Shown one piece after another: positions 50,086 through 60,420 of a DNA stretch of 64,000 nucleotides. How positions within the stretch are numbered: position 1 is the first letter of the stretch; the number at the start of each line of letters is the position of its first letter. The position numbers and the translations under genes were made by a program. Source of the DNA: Brettanomyces bruxellensis (lineage: Eukaryota > Ascomycota > Pichiomycetes > Pichiales > Pichiaceae); the NCBI RefSeq assembly GCF_011074885.1, contig NC_054690.1, forward strand, positions 3,477,001 to 3,541,000, written 5' to 3'. The notes under the pieces are model-generated. The model ran no database searches and was not told where the DNA came from. It was given only the letters and a program-made list of their open reading frames with translations.

Positions 50086-51180
50086 ATGACTGTGACTAAA
50101 AGAGTTGTTCTTCTTCCAGGTGATCACATTGGACCTGAAATTGTGGGTGAGTCCGTGAAAGTCCTCAAGGCTATTTCTGAGGTTCGTCCAGACAAGCAAT
50201 TTGAATTTGACACCGAACTTATTGGAGGTGCTGCTATCGATGCCACTGGAGATCCACTTCCAGAAAAAACTCTTGAAGCTTCGAAAAAGGCCGATGCCGT
50301 TCTTTTAGGTGCCGTTGGAGGTCCAAAATGGGGTACGGGTGCCGTCAGACCAGAGCAGGGATTGCTTAGAATCAGGAAAGGATTGAAATTGTACGCAAAC
50401 TTGAGACCTTGCAGATTCGCATCTGATAAATTGTTGAAGTTCTCACCTTTGAAGCCAGAGATCGCCAGGGGAACCGATATTATGATTGTCAGAGAGTTGA
50501 TTGGTGGAATATATTTCGGAAAGAGAAAGGAAGACACCGGAGACCATTACGCCTGGGATACCGAGCAGTACAGTGTGGATGAGGTTAAAAGAATTACACG
50601 TATGGCTGGATTCTTGGCCATGCAAAGCAACCCACCTCTTCCTGTGTGCTCTCTTGATAAGGCCAACGTTCTTGCTTCTTCTAGATTGTGGAGAAAGACC
50701 GTCACAGACACACTTCATGACGAATTCCCACAAGTGGAAGTTAGACACCAGCTTATTGACTCTGCCTCGATGATGCTTGTCAAGTCCCCAACAAAGCTTA
50801 ATGGAATTGTGGTCTGCTCCAACATGTTTGGTGATATCATATCCGATGAGGCTTCCTGCATTCCTGGCTCTTTGGGTTTGCTTCCTTCCGCTTCTTTGGC
50901 CTCTCTTCCAGATAAGAACACCGCTTTCGGTCTTTACGAGCCTATCCATGGTTCTGCACCAGATTTACCAAGAAATGTTGTTAACCCAATGGCTACCATC
51001 CTTTCTGCGGCTATGATGTTGAAGCTCTCTTTGGGTATGGTTGAAGAAGGTGAAGCGGTTGAAAAGGCCGTTAAAGCTGTGATTGACACCGGTCTCGTTA
51101 CGGCTGATTTAGGTGGAAAGGCTACCACAAGTGAGGTTGGTGATGCTGTTGCTGCTGAGGTGAAAAAGATCTTAGCTTAA
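50086..51180 (+). CDS. LEU2: 3-isopropylmalate dehydrogenase
   Basis: A 364-residue NAD-dependent enzyme that oxidatively decarboxylates 3-isopropylmalate in leucine synthesis. It shows [57 protein letters not shown], the metal-binding region [13 protein letters not shown] and the NAD-binding [13 protein letters not shown]. The frame is open to 50065 with a TTG only, so the ATG at 50086 (MTVTKRVV) is taken; this matches the S. cerevisiae length (364). Biased codons suggest good expression. It neighbours NFS1 and RLP7 in tandem. Confidence 0.98.
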   Translation: MTVTKRVVLLPGDHIGPEIVGESVKVLKAISEVRPDKQFEFDTELIGGAAIDATGDPLPEKTLEASKKADAVLLGAVGGPKWGTGAVRPEQGLLRIRKGLKLYANLRPCRFASDKLLKFSPLKPEIARGTDIMIVRELIGGIYFGKRKEDTGDHYAWDTEQYSVDEVKRITRMAGFLAMQSNPPLPVCSLDKANVLASSRLWRKTVTDTLHDEFPQVEVRHQLIDSASMMLVKSPTKLNGIVVCSNMFGDIISDEASCIPGSLGLLPSASLASLPDKNTAFGLYEPIHGSAPDLPRNVVNPMATILSAAMMLKLSLGMVEEGEAVEKAVKAVIDTGLVTADLGGKATTSEVGDAVAAEVKKILA

Positions 51181-53042
51181 TTATCGCATGCTTTATGTTT
51201 TCTTTTTTACCTCCCGTCTATGTATCTGTTATTTTAAGAAATATTGAATTGCAAGTTCTTTTCTGTGTATGTTGTTTTTATAAATGCGATGACCTTTTTG
51301 CGTAGGCCGAATGTTCAAACGTGGCATTTTGGTCATTTTGGTTTCGCCGTTTGAGCTTGAATGCATCTGAAAAAGCATGGAATTGTGTTGCAACAGAATC
51401 TGTGAATTTATAAATTTGGTAAAATAGAGGTTATCCATCTGATCTGGAAAAAGTGTATATAGTATTTTACTAAGGAAATTGTTGTTCCTTACAGTCCCTT
51501 ATGGCACGGATACCTAGATAATTTTTCACGTCTGGCCTAAAATGGAAATCACCTCGGAAAGACATATTCTGTTTCATGTATCGATGTTCATAACGAGTAT
51601 CCGCGCGCACACTTTTCACTGTTGATCATTCAAAATCTTATTTCCACATATAAATATGAAACCGGCTGTTCCTATCCTTCCACTACAGTTATCCGATTAA
51701 TCGTAAGAGAACAACTATCCCCCTTTCAATAAATATTCTCTGGATCAGAAAAGAAACCTCGGACAATAGGCCAAGCAAACAATAGAAGATTTCAAAAATA
51801 ATGTGAGGGGAGAGTAAAGGAGGGAAAAAAAAATTGAGTGCAGCACGAGAGAGGAAATTAAAAAGATAAATTTAGAAGGGAGAAAAACTGACGTAAACAT
51901 ATCTGAAAGACGATGTGTGTATAAAAATAACGTATGAAGAGGGGGGGGAAAAAAAAAAAAAAAAAAAAAAAAAAAGAGTAAATTGGTGGAAGCAAAGAAA
52001 AAATATAAGTAAATGAAAATAAAATCAATCAATAATTGACAAGGAAGCAGTAAACACCGTATCAAGCATGCTCGAACAATCAAAAGTCCACGGTGTATAT
52101 CGGATATGCTCCATACATTACAAGTAAGATTGCCAACTCTTCTATCGTATGTACCTTTTTGTAGTGCTAAACTATTGTTGTAATGGAGGTTGAATATATA
52201 CTTCATGCACTAAAATATCTTCAACTTTACTTTTATATATATCGCTGTTTCATGGTTGTTCCAAACTGTTTATTGTCTTCTTTTCTTTCGGATCATATCA
52301 TTCGTACTCGCTTACTGAAGAAGGAGGAGTTGGAAAGAAAAAACTTTGAAGTAAAAATAAAGAGGCCGCGAATTCACAAAAAAATTTTAGGACTCATTGT
52401 TTGCAGCGAACTTCGGTTGGATACAATTGTACGAAGAACTTGACTTACAGTGCTGCCTATTGTTGCATATTACTGCGAGCTTTAAGATCCAAATTTGTGT
52501 ATATTCGCTTCTCTTAGTTTCTCAATTAATCCGTGCGTTTTAATTAAACATCATTACATTTAACGTCCAAACCGTGTTTCTCTCTCTTTTTTTATTGTGG
52601 AGTGACAGGTCAAAAGTTTTAAGTTATTTGTCACTCAACCTGTATTTTCATCTTCAACAGAATCACACTGAGTTTACCCTGTTCTCTCATAACATCGAGA
52701 TCCCTACATTTGTTTACACATCTATTTTTATATAACTTGGCAAATTTGGTTGCTTTGTTCAAATTAGACGTATTTTGAGATTTCGTTTTTCGTCTTCTCT
52801 GATTATACTTTTTAAACTTCAATACTTCTATACATCGGTTGACCACTACTCCAAAGTTCTTGCATCCATGCTGTGCTAAGCAATCCACTGAACGTCCTTG
52901 CTGCACTCCTCTTTATAGATTTATTTACCGATTCAGTGCATCGTCATTACTAATATCATTTGACAAACTTTTTTTTTTGTTTACTTCAGTCATCTCTTCA
53001 CATTTGCTCATTCATAGCTTAGCTATTGCTGCTGCAGCCAGT
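51181..53042. other. intergenic LEU2 to WSC gene
   Basis: This 1.86 kb stretch holds a G8-A27 tract (51941-51975), C/T-rich sequence before the WSC gene, and a branch-like TACTAAT (52948-52954) followed by TTCAG (ending at 52989) that could be a 5' leader intron, although no convincing donor was seen. No gene is called. Confidence 0.5.
51941..51975. repeat. G8-A27 homopolymer pair
   Basis: Eight G followed by 27 A on the plus strand (51941-51948 and 51949-51975) is one of the longest mononucleotide runs in the window. Confidence 0.9.
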
Positions 53043-54224
53043 ATGCATGTTTTCACAATTCCACTGGTGCTGATGCCGCTACTCTTAGCCATACCGGTTG
53101 AGGCACAGTTGGACTATTTAGGCTGTTTTTCATCTGTTTCAGGTCTAACATCATATGGAGAATATATGTACCAGTCATCTGGCTACTGCCAACAGCAATG
53201 TCCGGATAGCTATGTCATCGCCCTATTAAATGGTAACGAGTGCTATTGTGGTGATGTTGTTCCAAGTCAAACATCAAACAGCTGTAATTCTAAATGTTCT
53301 GGTTATCCTCAGGAAATGTGCGGCGGTGATAGTTCATATACTGTGTATTTAAACGATCAAAATAAAGACGATCAGGAGAGTGATTCATCATCTTCAGAGA
53401 CGTCTTATTCTTCCACCGAGGCTTCGACTTCAGAGGCTTCTTCATCAGCATATGAATCATCTTCAGATGAAGCTGATACTTCCACATCCAGCGCATATTC
53501 ATCCTCGACATGGGAGGATGATACCTCATCAAGTGCAGACTCATCATCCACAGAGGAAGCATCTTCAACAACATATTACTCGTCCGATGATGACTCCTCA
53601 ACGTCGGATTATTCGACAAGCACTTTTTCTTCCACGAGTAGTACATCTACAACTTCCACAACATCGCGATTCAAGACATCCGTTACAACAACAACATCGT
53701 CATCATCATCATCATCATCCACTATACCATTGGTCACGAAAGTTACTAGCATAATTGTGATCTCGACTTCAAAATCACCAACAACGACGGAAACATCTGT
53801 TGTGACGATCACAAGAGGAGTAGTTGCATCATCCTCTACCGCAGCATCTAACTCAACTGGAGGTCTAGGATCAGCATCCAACTATGGAAAGAGCTCCGGA
53901 AGCTCTGGACTCAGTAAAGGAGCAATCGCTGGAATTGTTATTGGAAGCGTTCTAGGTGCAGCAATAATAGCAGCAATCATAGTGCTCTTGTTTCTCTTCA
54001 GAAAGAAGCATAGAGATAGCATGTATGATGATGAAAAATCGGGATATGCTTCGTCTACACTGCATGATACCCTTGATGATGCATATCTACCCCCGCCAAC
54101 CATTGGAGTAAGGAGATTTAGCAACGGCTCTTTACCTGATGCTGCTGATGGTCCACGGGGTCAACTCAGAGTGATCAATCCGGATTTATCACATAGCAAT
54201 AGTCACGTACTGACTGAAAAGTGA
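53043..54224 (+). CDS. WSC-domain cell-wall stress sensor
   Basis: A plasma-membrane sensor of the cell-wall integrity pathway that signals through Rom2 and Rho1 to protein kinase C. The frame extends upstream without ATG context typical of a signal peptide; the ATG at 53043 (MHVFTIPLVLMPLLLAIPVE) gives a clean signal peptide and 393 residues. A WSC domain with eight cysteines follows (LGCFSSVS through MCGGDSSYTVYLN). Then comes a Ser/Thr-rich rod for O-mannosylation, one membrane helix (AGIVIGSVLGAAIIAAIIVL), a basic stop-transfer RKKHR, and a tail with conserved RRFSNGSLPD and LRVINPD motifs like Wsc1-3. Which WSC paralogue it matches is not decided. Confidence 0.93.
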   Translation: MHVFTIPLVLMPLLLAIPVEAQLDYLGCFSSVSGLTSYGEYMYQSSGYCQQQCPDSYVIALLNGNECYCGDVVPSQTSNSCNSKCSGYPQEMCGGDSSYTVYLNDQNKDDQESDSSSSETSYSSTEASTSEASSSAYESSSDEADTSTSSAYSSSTWEDDTSSSADSSSTEEASSTTYYSSDDDSSTSDYSTSTFSSTSSTSTTSTTSRFKTSVTTTTSSSSSSSSTIPLVTKVTSIIVISTSKSPTTTETSVVTITRGVVASSSTAASNSTGGLGSASNYGKSSGSSGLSKGAIAGIVIGSVLGAAIIAAIIVLLFLFRKKHRDSMYDDEKSGYASSTLHDTLDDAYLPPPTIGVRRFSNGSLPDAADGPRGQLRVINPDLSHSNSHVLTEK

Positions 54225-54932
54225 TCGCTGCACAATTGTTGGAAATTTAGCTAATTGAATCACTCTCGTATGTCATATTTCTCGCATAAGAGTTTTAAAG
54301 CGTCTTCCCATATACCATTCACATTTGACTCAAAGTATTAGGGCTTTCATTGTCTTTTTCTTCATTTCTTTTAGTTTGTTTCGTTTTCTTTTGTTGTTTC
54401 CCTTCTACCATTGGTCACAAGCGTTCTATACTCTTAACTTTTTTCGCTGGCATGCGGATTTTCATCATGTACATTCATAATCCGAAATTTATTTACAATT
54501 TCTTAAACCGCACTATCTACCAATGTAACTTTGAATGTATTCTCTTACTTTATTTTAAAGTTCAGGTTTTTGATTTGTCATGATTATATCAAGCACATGC
54601 AGTAAAGTTGATGATTTACCTATGTATTTGATCACGTGATATGAATAAAACGTGCTTTCGAGCCATTGGATACTTCGCGGTTTTCAGTTTTTCGTGGTGA
54701 GAGACAGCATTGCTAGATTCTAATTGGGCGTTATTTGTAAAAAAAAAATATGTATAAAATAAAGTTAACGTAAGCAAAAGGAGTGGGGCGGAAAGAAGGG
54801 GGAAAAAATGTACTTTGAGACCAAAATTTAATTTGAACCATAAAGTGTGAACGATCACGATTTAGAACCACTTTACATATACACCAATATTAAGAAATAC
54901 AACCGAACGTTCTGTGCAAAGAAAAACAAGAA
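54225..54932. other. ATP7 promoter region
   Basis: This 708-base stretch carries a palindromic Cbf1-type site, listed separately. Frames at 54350 and 54616 are not supported. Confidence 0.5.
54631..54640. promoter_or_regulatory. Cbf1-type site (ATCACGTGAT) upstream of ATP7
   Basis: A perfect 10-bp palindrome matching RTCACRTG on both strands, about 293 bases before ATP7. Cbf1 regulates respiratory genes in several yeasts. Confidence 0.5.
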
Positions 54933-55460
54933 ATGTCTGCAGTTGCCAAGGAAGCTATTTCAAAGATCAGCTGGTCAACCATTATCCAGCAACTTGGATT
55001 GGGAGGTAAGACTGCTGTTTCTCTCACTACTTTCAAGAAGAGAAATGATGAGGCTAAAACTGCCTTGTACAACTTAAAGCAGGAGGAAATAGATGTTGAT
55101 TTTGATGCATACAAATCTAAATTGCACAACGCTAAGATTGTCGATAAGATTCAGGCCGATGTTAAGAGCTTTAAGACTACTAAGACGGATCTGAAGAAAC
55201 AATTGAACCTTATTTCTGCCTTCCAGACAAAAGCTGTGGAAAATGCCAAAGAAACTGAATCACTGGTGTTGAAAGAGTTGACCGAACTTGAGAAAACTTT
55301 GCAAAACATAGAGTCTGCCAGACCATTTGATGAGTTGACAGTTGACGATGTTGTCAAGGCTAGACCAGATGTTGAAGACAAAGTCCAGTACATGTTGGAC
55401 AACGGTAAAGTTGAGGTTCCAGGCTACAAGGAGAAGTTCGGAAGTCTGGTTATTATGTGA
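54933..55460 (+). CDS. ATP7: ATP synthase stator subunit d
   Basis: A 175-residue peripheral-stalk subunit of mitochondrial F1Fo ATP synthase. SAVAKEAISKISWSTIIQQL is the conserved start (no cleaved presequence), followed by FKKRNDEAKTALYNLKQEE, IDVDFDAYKSKLHNAKIVDK and a long helical C-terminal part, PFDELTVDDVVKARPDVEDK. The length equals S. cerevisiae Atp7 (174). It lies upstream of HCS1 in tandem, as in YKL016C/YKL017C. Confidence 0.97.
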   Translation: MSAVAKEAISKISWSTIIQQLGLGGKTAVSLTTFKKRNDEAKTALYNLKQEEIDVDFDAYKSKLHNAKIVDKIQADVKSFKTTKTDLKKQLNLISAFQTKAVENAKETESLVLKELTELEKTLQNIESARPFDELTVDDVVKARPDVEDKVQYMLDNGKVEVPGYKEKFGSLVIM

Positions 55461-55803
55461 TGGAACCTCTCCCTTTATGCTTCAATCTTTAAACCAAGGT
55501 TGGGGGTACCGAATTCACCACTCTATTATTCAGTCATTGCTTTATTCTGATCAATACTCTTTATTCAAATGATACAATTCAATCATTCAATATTTATTGC
55601 ATTTGTAGTTTATTTTGTCTTTATATTTGTTGTATATTCAATTTGTATTCTGATTAGTTTTTGAAAAAAAATAATGGTGGGTCCCATAGTTGGTAAATAT
55701 TTTCTTTTACTATTCAAGACCTTCTCGAAAACAACCGCCGTCTCTATTTCAAAATTTGTGGTCACATTCCTAATCACATTTCTGGGTAATATTGTATCAA
55801 ATC
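55461..55803. other. ATP7 3' flank / HCS1 promoter
   Basis: A 343-base A/T-rich spacer with no gene seen. Confidence 0.4.
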
Positions 55804-58101
55804 ATGGATACGAATAAAAAACTCTCTCAGCAATTTCTTGATTGCCTAACGGTTGAAAGGACCGAAGATAATGAGCAAACTGCCGAGTTACTCGCCTCCA
55901 ACTCTCCGAAACAGTTATCAAAAAGTGGATTGGCGGTACTTGGGTTAGATATTACTAATGTACGTACTAGTATTGGAGGAAGTTTGATTATGGAACTTGT
56001 TTCTGCACAGAATAGTAAATCAAGAAAGCCAAAAAATAAGAGATTATCCAAATCAAAAGAGGAGAGTACAGATTTTAATGGCATTGACACAGGTGATATC
56101 AAAACGGGGGACATTGTGAAAGTCGATAGTTACTCCCAGTCAGAGGAGAAACATCAGAAATCCAAAAGAAAGTTAAAACATTCTTCAAAAAAGATCGATC
56201 AAGAAGAATTCAAAGAGGAAAACTTGGACGTGGAAGGTGTGATAATTTCTGTTTCCGAAAAGAAAATCAACGTGGCTGTTAATATCGACCACACAACAAA
56301 CAGAGGTGCACAATTAGAGGAGAAGATATATCAATTGTATGGTAGTGGCTGCAGAATTTGGATAGTGAAACTTAGTAATGAAATTACTTATAATAGAATG
56401 GAATCTACTATGCGTAAACTTTCAGAGATGTCACTCTCGCAAGAAACACAAATCATGCAATTGCTTCTGGGGGAGTCCCAGTTCTCTCCTGTTAAATCTT
56501 TTAAAATAGACCATTACTATAATTCTGACCTCAACTCCTCTCAGAAGAAGGCAATTGAGTTCAGTATGTCAAATAATTTAAGCATTATTCATGGACCTCC
56601 AGGCACCGGAAAGACAAGCACAATTGTTGAATTAGTTAAACAGCTTATAACATTTAAGAGGTCATCAACTGCCCGCTCTTTTTCTGGGAGAAAAGCTAGT
56701 CGGATACTAATTTGTGGTCCATCCAACATATCTGTTGACACAATTCTCGAAAGGTTGTCTGATTTTATATCCAATAATGGTGGCTATGATAAACTTGTTA
56801 GAATTGGTCATCCAGCCAGAATTTTGCCACAGATTTTAAAGCATTCTTTGGATATGATAGTTGAAAAAAATTCTCATGAAGTCATTAGGGGAATAATGGA
56901 GGATATGGATTCATTGACCAAAAAGTTAAGAAAGGTAAAACATTACAAAGACAGAAGAGAATTATATCAGGAAATGAAAGATTTGAAGAGAGATCTTCGT
57001 TCAAGTACGAGAAAGGGATTTAGTGACTCTATCCTAAATGCTGAAGTTGTCGTTGCTACGTTACATGGCTCGTCATCTCAACAATTGGTGAATTGTATCA
57101 GAGAGAATGGCGACTTGTTTGATACATTAATTATTGATGAAGTTTCGCAGTCCTTGGAGCCATCATGCTGGATACCGTTGATATATCATAAATCAATAAA
57201 GAAGATTATTATTGCTGGTGATAACAAGCAACTTTCACCAACTATTAAAACGAAAAAGAATAAGAAGGTTGCTAAACTTTTAGCTACGACAATGTTCGAT
57301 CGTTTATTAAAGGTTCAGAAAAGGCCGGAAAACTTCGTTTGCTTTCTTAATGTTCAATATCGTATGAATGAAAAAATTATGAAGTTTCCAAGTGAATCTC
57401 TTTACAATAAACGATTGGTTGCGGATTCCTCTGTAAAGGATGGAATCGTGAAAGATTTGTTAAATGATAGACAAGCTGCTGGCGGCAGTGGTGAAAATCC
57501 CAACGATAATGATGATGAGGATGATATCAAGGAGCCAATAATATGGTATGATACTGAGGGGGGAAGCTTCCCAGAAATGAGTAGTAATTTTGATGGTTCT
57601 ATCACTCCTTCAAGGTATAATGATGGTGAATGCTTGGTAGTTTTAAAGCATGTCAAAAGTCTCCTATCCAGAGGAGTTCATCAGGATGAAATTGGAATTA
57701 TCACACCGTATAGCGCACAAGTTACGAAACTAAGGCAATTGTTTCGATCTGGAACATTGAATTTTGCTGATGATGATGATAGTGATAATGAGAAGAAATA
57801 TATTGATGAGCAAAGTTTGTTAGACAAAATAGAAATAAGCACAGTAGATGGATTTCAGGGACGCGAGAAGGAAATAATAATTTTATCCTTAGTGAGATCA
57901 AATGAAAAACATAATGTGGGATTTCTATCCGATGAGAAAAGATTAAACGTCTCGATTACGAGATGCAAGAAACAGCTATGTGTAGTGGGTGATTTTGATA
58001 CAATTGGGGGCAGTAAAATACCATTCCTAAAGAAATGGTGTGATTGGTGTGAGAACAACAATGTTGATATTAGGTACGTTGATGACGCCGAAATATACTG
58101 A
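55804..58101 (+). CDS. HCS1: SF1B DNA helicase A (Hcs1)
   Basis: A 765-residue superfamily 1B helicase of the SMUBP2/Upf1 group; S. cerevisiae Hcs1 is a 5'-3' helicase that copurifies with DNA polymerase alpha. Motifs in order: Walker A GPPGTGKTS, Ia-like ILICGPSNISVDTI, motif II IIDEVSQS (DEVS replaces the more usual DEAA or DEGS), motif III AGDNKQLSP, motif IV QYRMN, motif V STVDGFQGREKEIIILSLVR and motif VI EKRLNVSITRCKKQ. The region between motifs III and V has an acidic insert (about 560-585). The ATG at 55804 is the first in frame. It is convergent with SWD2, the order of YKL017C/YKL018W. Confidence 0.94.
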   Translation: MDTNKKLSQQFLDCLTVERTEDNEQTAELLASNSPKQLSKSGLAVLGLDITNVRTSIGGSLIMELVSAQNSKSRKPKNKRLSKSKEESTDFNGIDTGDIKTGDIVKVDSYSQSEEKHQKSKRKLKHSSKKIDQEEFKEENLDVEGVIISVSEKKINVAVNIDHTTNRGAQLEEKIYQLYGSGCRIWIVKLSNEITYNRMESTMRKLSEMSLSQETQIMQLLLGESQFSPVKSFKIDHYYNSDLNSSQKKAIEFSMSNNLSIIHGPPGTGKTSTIVELVKQLITFKRSSTARSFSGRKASRILICGPSNISVDTILERLSDFISNNGGYDKLVRIGHPARILPQILKHSLDMIVEKNSHEVIRGIMEDMDSLTKKLRKVKHYKDRRELYQEMKDLKRDLRSSTRKGFSDSILNAEVVVATLHGSSSQQLVNCIRENGDLFDTLIIDEVSQSLEPSCWIPLIYHKSIKKIIIAGDNKQLSPTIKTKKNKKVAKLLATTMFDRLLKVQKRPENFVCFLNVQYRMNEKIMKFPSESLYNKRLVADSSVKDGIVKDLLNDRQAAGGSGENPNDNDDEDDIKEPIIWYDTEGGSFPEMSSNFDGSITPSRYNDGECLVVLKHVKSLLSRGVHQDEIGIITPYSAQVTKLRQLFRSGTLNFADDDDSDNEKKYIDEQSLLDKIEISTVDGFQGREKEIIILSLVRSNEKHNVGFLSDEKRLNVSITRCKKQLCVVGDFDTIGGSKIPFLKKWCDWCENNNVDIRYVDDAEIY

Positions 58102-58150
58102 TGGCACAATTTATATATATTATCAAATAGTTTCTATAGACAAAGTTGGG

Positions 58151-59251
58151 CTAAGTTGATGTCCAGAAAGATAATTCTGTGTCTGCAGCTGCGAGCATTT
58201 CGTATCTAGGATTACACTTTATCATTCTTGGCAATATCCCTTTACTTAATGAATATTTGTTATTGATAGTGGCAGATGGTGCCAATGTTTTAGATGACGC
58301 ACCACTCTGAAGATTTTTTAAATTCCATACTAGTATATCGCCATTTCCTGACCCACTTAATGCGTAATCACTGTTTGGTGTCACAGTTAAACATCCAATA
58401 TCAGGATATTGTCTTTCCGTAAAAGGAATACCTCCAGAAAGATACACGACAAGATCCAAGGTATACGCGTCCAAGACTAAATGTTTTAATTCCGCCGTAG
58501 TGACCAATATATACCTGTTATCGTTCGTGAACTGTATACATACCGGAGTTAAGGAGTGTTTTTTTAATACATCCTTGATGTTTTTTGATGCAATAAGTCC
58601 AGAAGGAAATTTTTCCATTGATACAAGATTTATTTGATAGTTTTGAATTTCAAGAATTGCCATAACGGTATTACTTGGATCAAGTGCTATTAAAGGTATG
58701 GAGTGAAGTCCAAGACTTGCAGTAAATCCCTTCACCCTGAGATCCCAGCATTTAACAGTGCCGTCGATGGAACTAGAATAAAAACTCTCGGATCTTGTAC
58801 TACTTGTAGAATTTATCAAATTCACAACCTGTGCGTCATGCCCTTTGAAATACCTTATGAATGAATTATCATTTAAATTTAAAAGTCGAAGAATATGATT
58901 CTCCTTCGTACTAGCAAAAATACACTTTGTGTGGGAATTGTGAGTGAAAATTGCTTGATCACATCCATATTTCTTCGAAAATATAGACTTAACATGATGG
59001 CCTCTGGGCACTTCGTACAATTGCAACGTTTCATCCGTACCTGAGGTAAGAATATACCTCCCTTCATCATCATATGATAATGATGTCAATGGTGTATCTA
59101 TAATTCCATTTTTAAATACTTTTGAGGGATGAATTGCTTTTAGTGTATCTAAAGTTGTGATTCGTGTAGACAAAGTGTTTTTTGGTCGACTCGTAAAAAT
59201 CGAATGTTCATCATTGTTTTCCACGAGCGATACTTTTGAACTTAGGGACAT
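58151..59251 (-). CDS. SWD2: WD40 protein Swd2 (COMPASS / CPF)
   Basis: A 366-residue beta-propeller shared by the Set1 COMPASS histone H3K4 methyltransferase and the cleavage and polyadenylation factor. WD motifs are visible: FKNGIIDTPLTSLSYDDEGR with TSGTDETLQLYEV, FASTKENHILRLLNLND, FYSSSIDGTVKCWDLRVKGF, then CLTVTPNSDYALSGSGNGDI and LVWNLKNL. The open frame extends to 59284 through a GTG, but the first ATG is at 59251 (MSLSSKVSLVENND). The length compares with 329 in S. cerevisiae. It is divergent from the mitofissin-like gene, the order of YKL018W/YKL018C-A. Confidence 0.93.
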   Translation of the reverse strand: MSLSSKVSLVENNDEHSIFTSRPKNTLSTRITTLDTLKAIHPSKVFKNGIIDTPLTSLSYDDEGRYILTSGTDETLQLYEVPRGHHVKSIFSKKYGCDQAIFTHNSHTKCIFASTKENHILRLLNLNDNSFIRYFKGHDAQVVNLINSTSSTRSESFYSSSIDGTVKCWDLRVKGFTASLGLHSIPLIALDPSNTVMAILEIQNYQINLVSMEKFPSGLIASKNIKDVLKKHSLTPVCIQFTNDNRYILVTTAELKHLVLDAYTLDLVVYLSGGIPFTERQYPDIGCLTVTPNSDYALSGSGNGDILVWNLKNLQSGASSKTLAPSATINNKYSLSKGILPRMIKCNPRYEMLAAADTELSFWTST

Positions 59252-59547
59252 TTCAATGGTTAATTTGATAATTGGATTCCACACCTGAAACCTTTGTTCT
59301 AGATATAAAGTTGGGTGGGGTGAATAAGGTTATTGATATCTTTTTCCCCGTTTTAAAAGTGCTCGTTCTTTTTTCACTTTTTTTTGATCCAACTTTTTCT
59401 TTATACCCCTCCCTTATCTACGGAATCATGTTCATAAAATTGTGCCCCTGAGACTTTGAACAAAATACCCACTTAACTACCTAACGAATTAACAAGTTAA
59501 AGCAAATAGCGAAGATCTATCTGTGCAAATTTTGGTTTCTTTTAAAA
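59252..59547. other. SWD2 / small-gene divergent promoter
   Basis: A 296-base divergent promoter with no gene seen. Confidence 0.4.
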
Positions 59548-59553
59548 ATGGGT

Positions 59554-59630
59554 GTACGTTGAATGTATAATTATACAAAGAATATAATAATTTCTCACTC
59601 ATCATTGCATTACTAACACCATTCCTATAG
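59554..59630 (+). other. predicted intron before mitofissin-like gene
   Basis: A perfect branch site TACTAAC at 59611-59617 and acceptor CTATAG ending at 59630, directly before the ATG at 59631. The best donor is GTACGT at 59554, preceded by ATG GGT (59548-59553), giving a 77-nt intron and an in-frame Met-Gly added to the protein. A purely 5'-leader intron with another donor is the alternative. Confidence 0.65.
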
Positions 59631-59927
59631 ATGGGAAACTGGATTCACTATACAATAGACTTTTTGATGATCTCCATGATCTTGGCCGGCATCAAGGAGG
59701 TGACTGGTTACTCGCTTGCTCTTAAACATATTGCACATACCAAGGATTCTATTGCTGTCTTAGACAAATATTTAGGTCTAGGTGAAAAGCTTTTTGCATG
59801 GAGTTGTCGTTGGGCTAAGAATAGCAACTCATTCAAGTTAACGCAAATTCCAGGAAAGAACCAGATAAAAGATGTGATTGATGCATCCAAAAAGTTGGTA
59901 AACATCGATTCCAGTGATAGAAAATGA
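59631..59927 (+). CDS. small DUF1748/mitofissin-like mitochondrial protein
   Basis: A 98-residue protein (100 if the predicted upstream exon is used). Its N-terminal half fits the fungal DUF1748 family, whose member Atg44 (mitofissin) is a small intermembrane-space protein that drives mitochondrial fission during mitophagy. WIHYTIDFLMISMILAGIKE, then VTGYSL, has the family pattern H-Y-x3-D, LAG[IV]K and TG, and a central helix YLGLGEKLFAWSCRWAKNSN follows. By position it is the counterpart of S. cerevisiae YKL018C-A (MCO12, about 99 residues), next to SWD2 in the same relative orientation. Whether it acts as a mitofissin or as a paralogue with another role cannot be read from sequence. It is convergent with GRX5. 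Confidence 0.75.
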   Translation: MGNWIHYTIDFLMISMILAGIKEVTGYSLALKHIAHTKDSIAVLDKYLGLGEKLFAWSCRWAKNSNSFKLTQIPGKNQIKDVIDASKKLVNIDSSDRK

Positions 59928-60420
59928 ATTGTTTCTAATCTTAATAAGAGCATCACAATACCAAGTAATCATGGTGTTTCGCTGACTTCCCTTTGCTCAC
60001 CAAAATAAACCTCTTTATATTTATGTCTAATTATGTGTGACAATATTTGATTATACTCCTTTGATCTTTCCATACCACTAAACTGATTCGCACAACCTTT
60101 TCTTATTCTTTTTTTTTTACTAAAGGGAATTTTCCCTCTCATTATAATGCCATTATTGGCATTTGCGGGGTACAATATATAAAATAGAAAAAGAAAGTAA
60201 AATACGTATGGAAGCAAATCAGTGATGAAAAACCACACTAGATAGGTCATACAAGTATTAGCGTGCCTAATCCGCCAATTTGGTCTATATATATGCAGGA
60301 CTTCTGCCAAACCAGATGGAATCCGAATTGTGCAAAATTCAAAAGCTGGAAAAAAGAATTTATAAGATCACAAAAAAAAGAGAATTGAATGCATTCCATA
60401 CACATCTGTATTTGTATATC
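59928..60420. other. convergent 3' spacer
   Basis: This 493-base spacer between the small gene and GRX5 is A/T-rich. The frame at 60310-59969 lacks recognisable content. No gene is called. Confidence 0.4.

Noticed and set aside
52183..52443. 86-codon ATG frame between LEU2 and the WSC gene
   Set aside because: It has unbiased, A/T-driven composition and no domain.
52948..52989. Possible 5' leader intron before the WSC gene (TACTAAT ... TTCAG)
   Set aside because: The branch site is not perfect and no good donor was found upstream, so it is not called.
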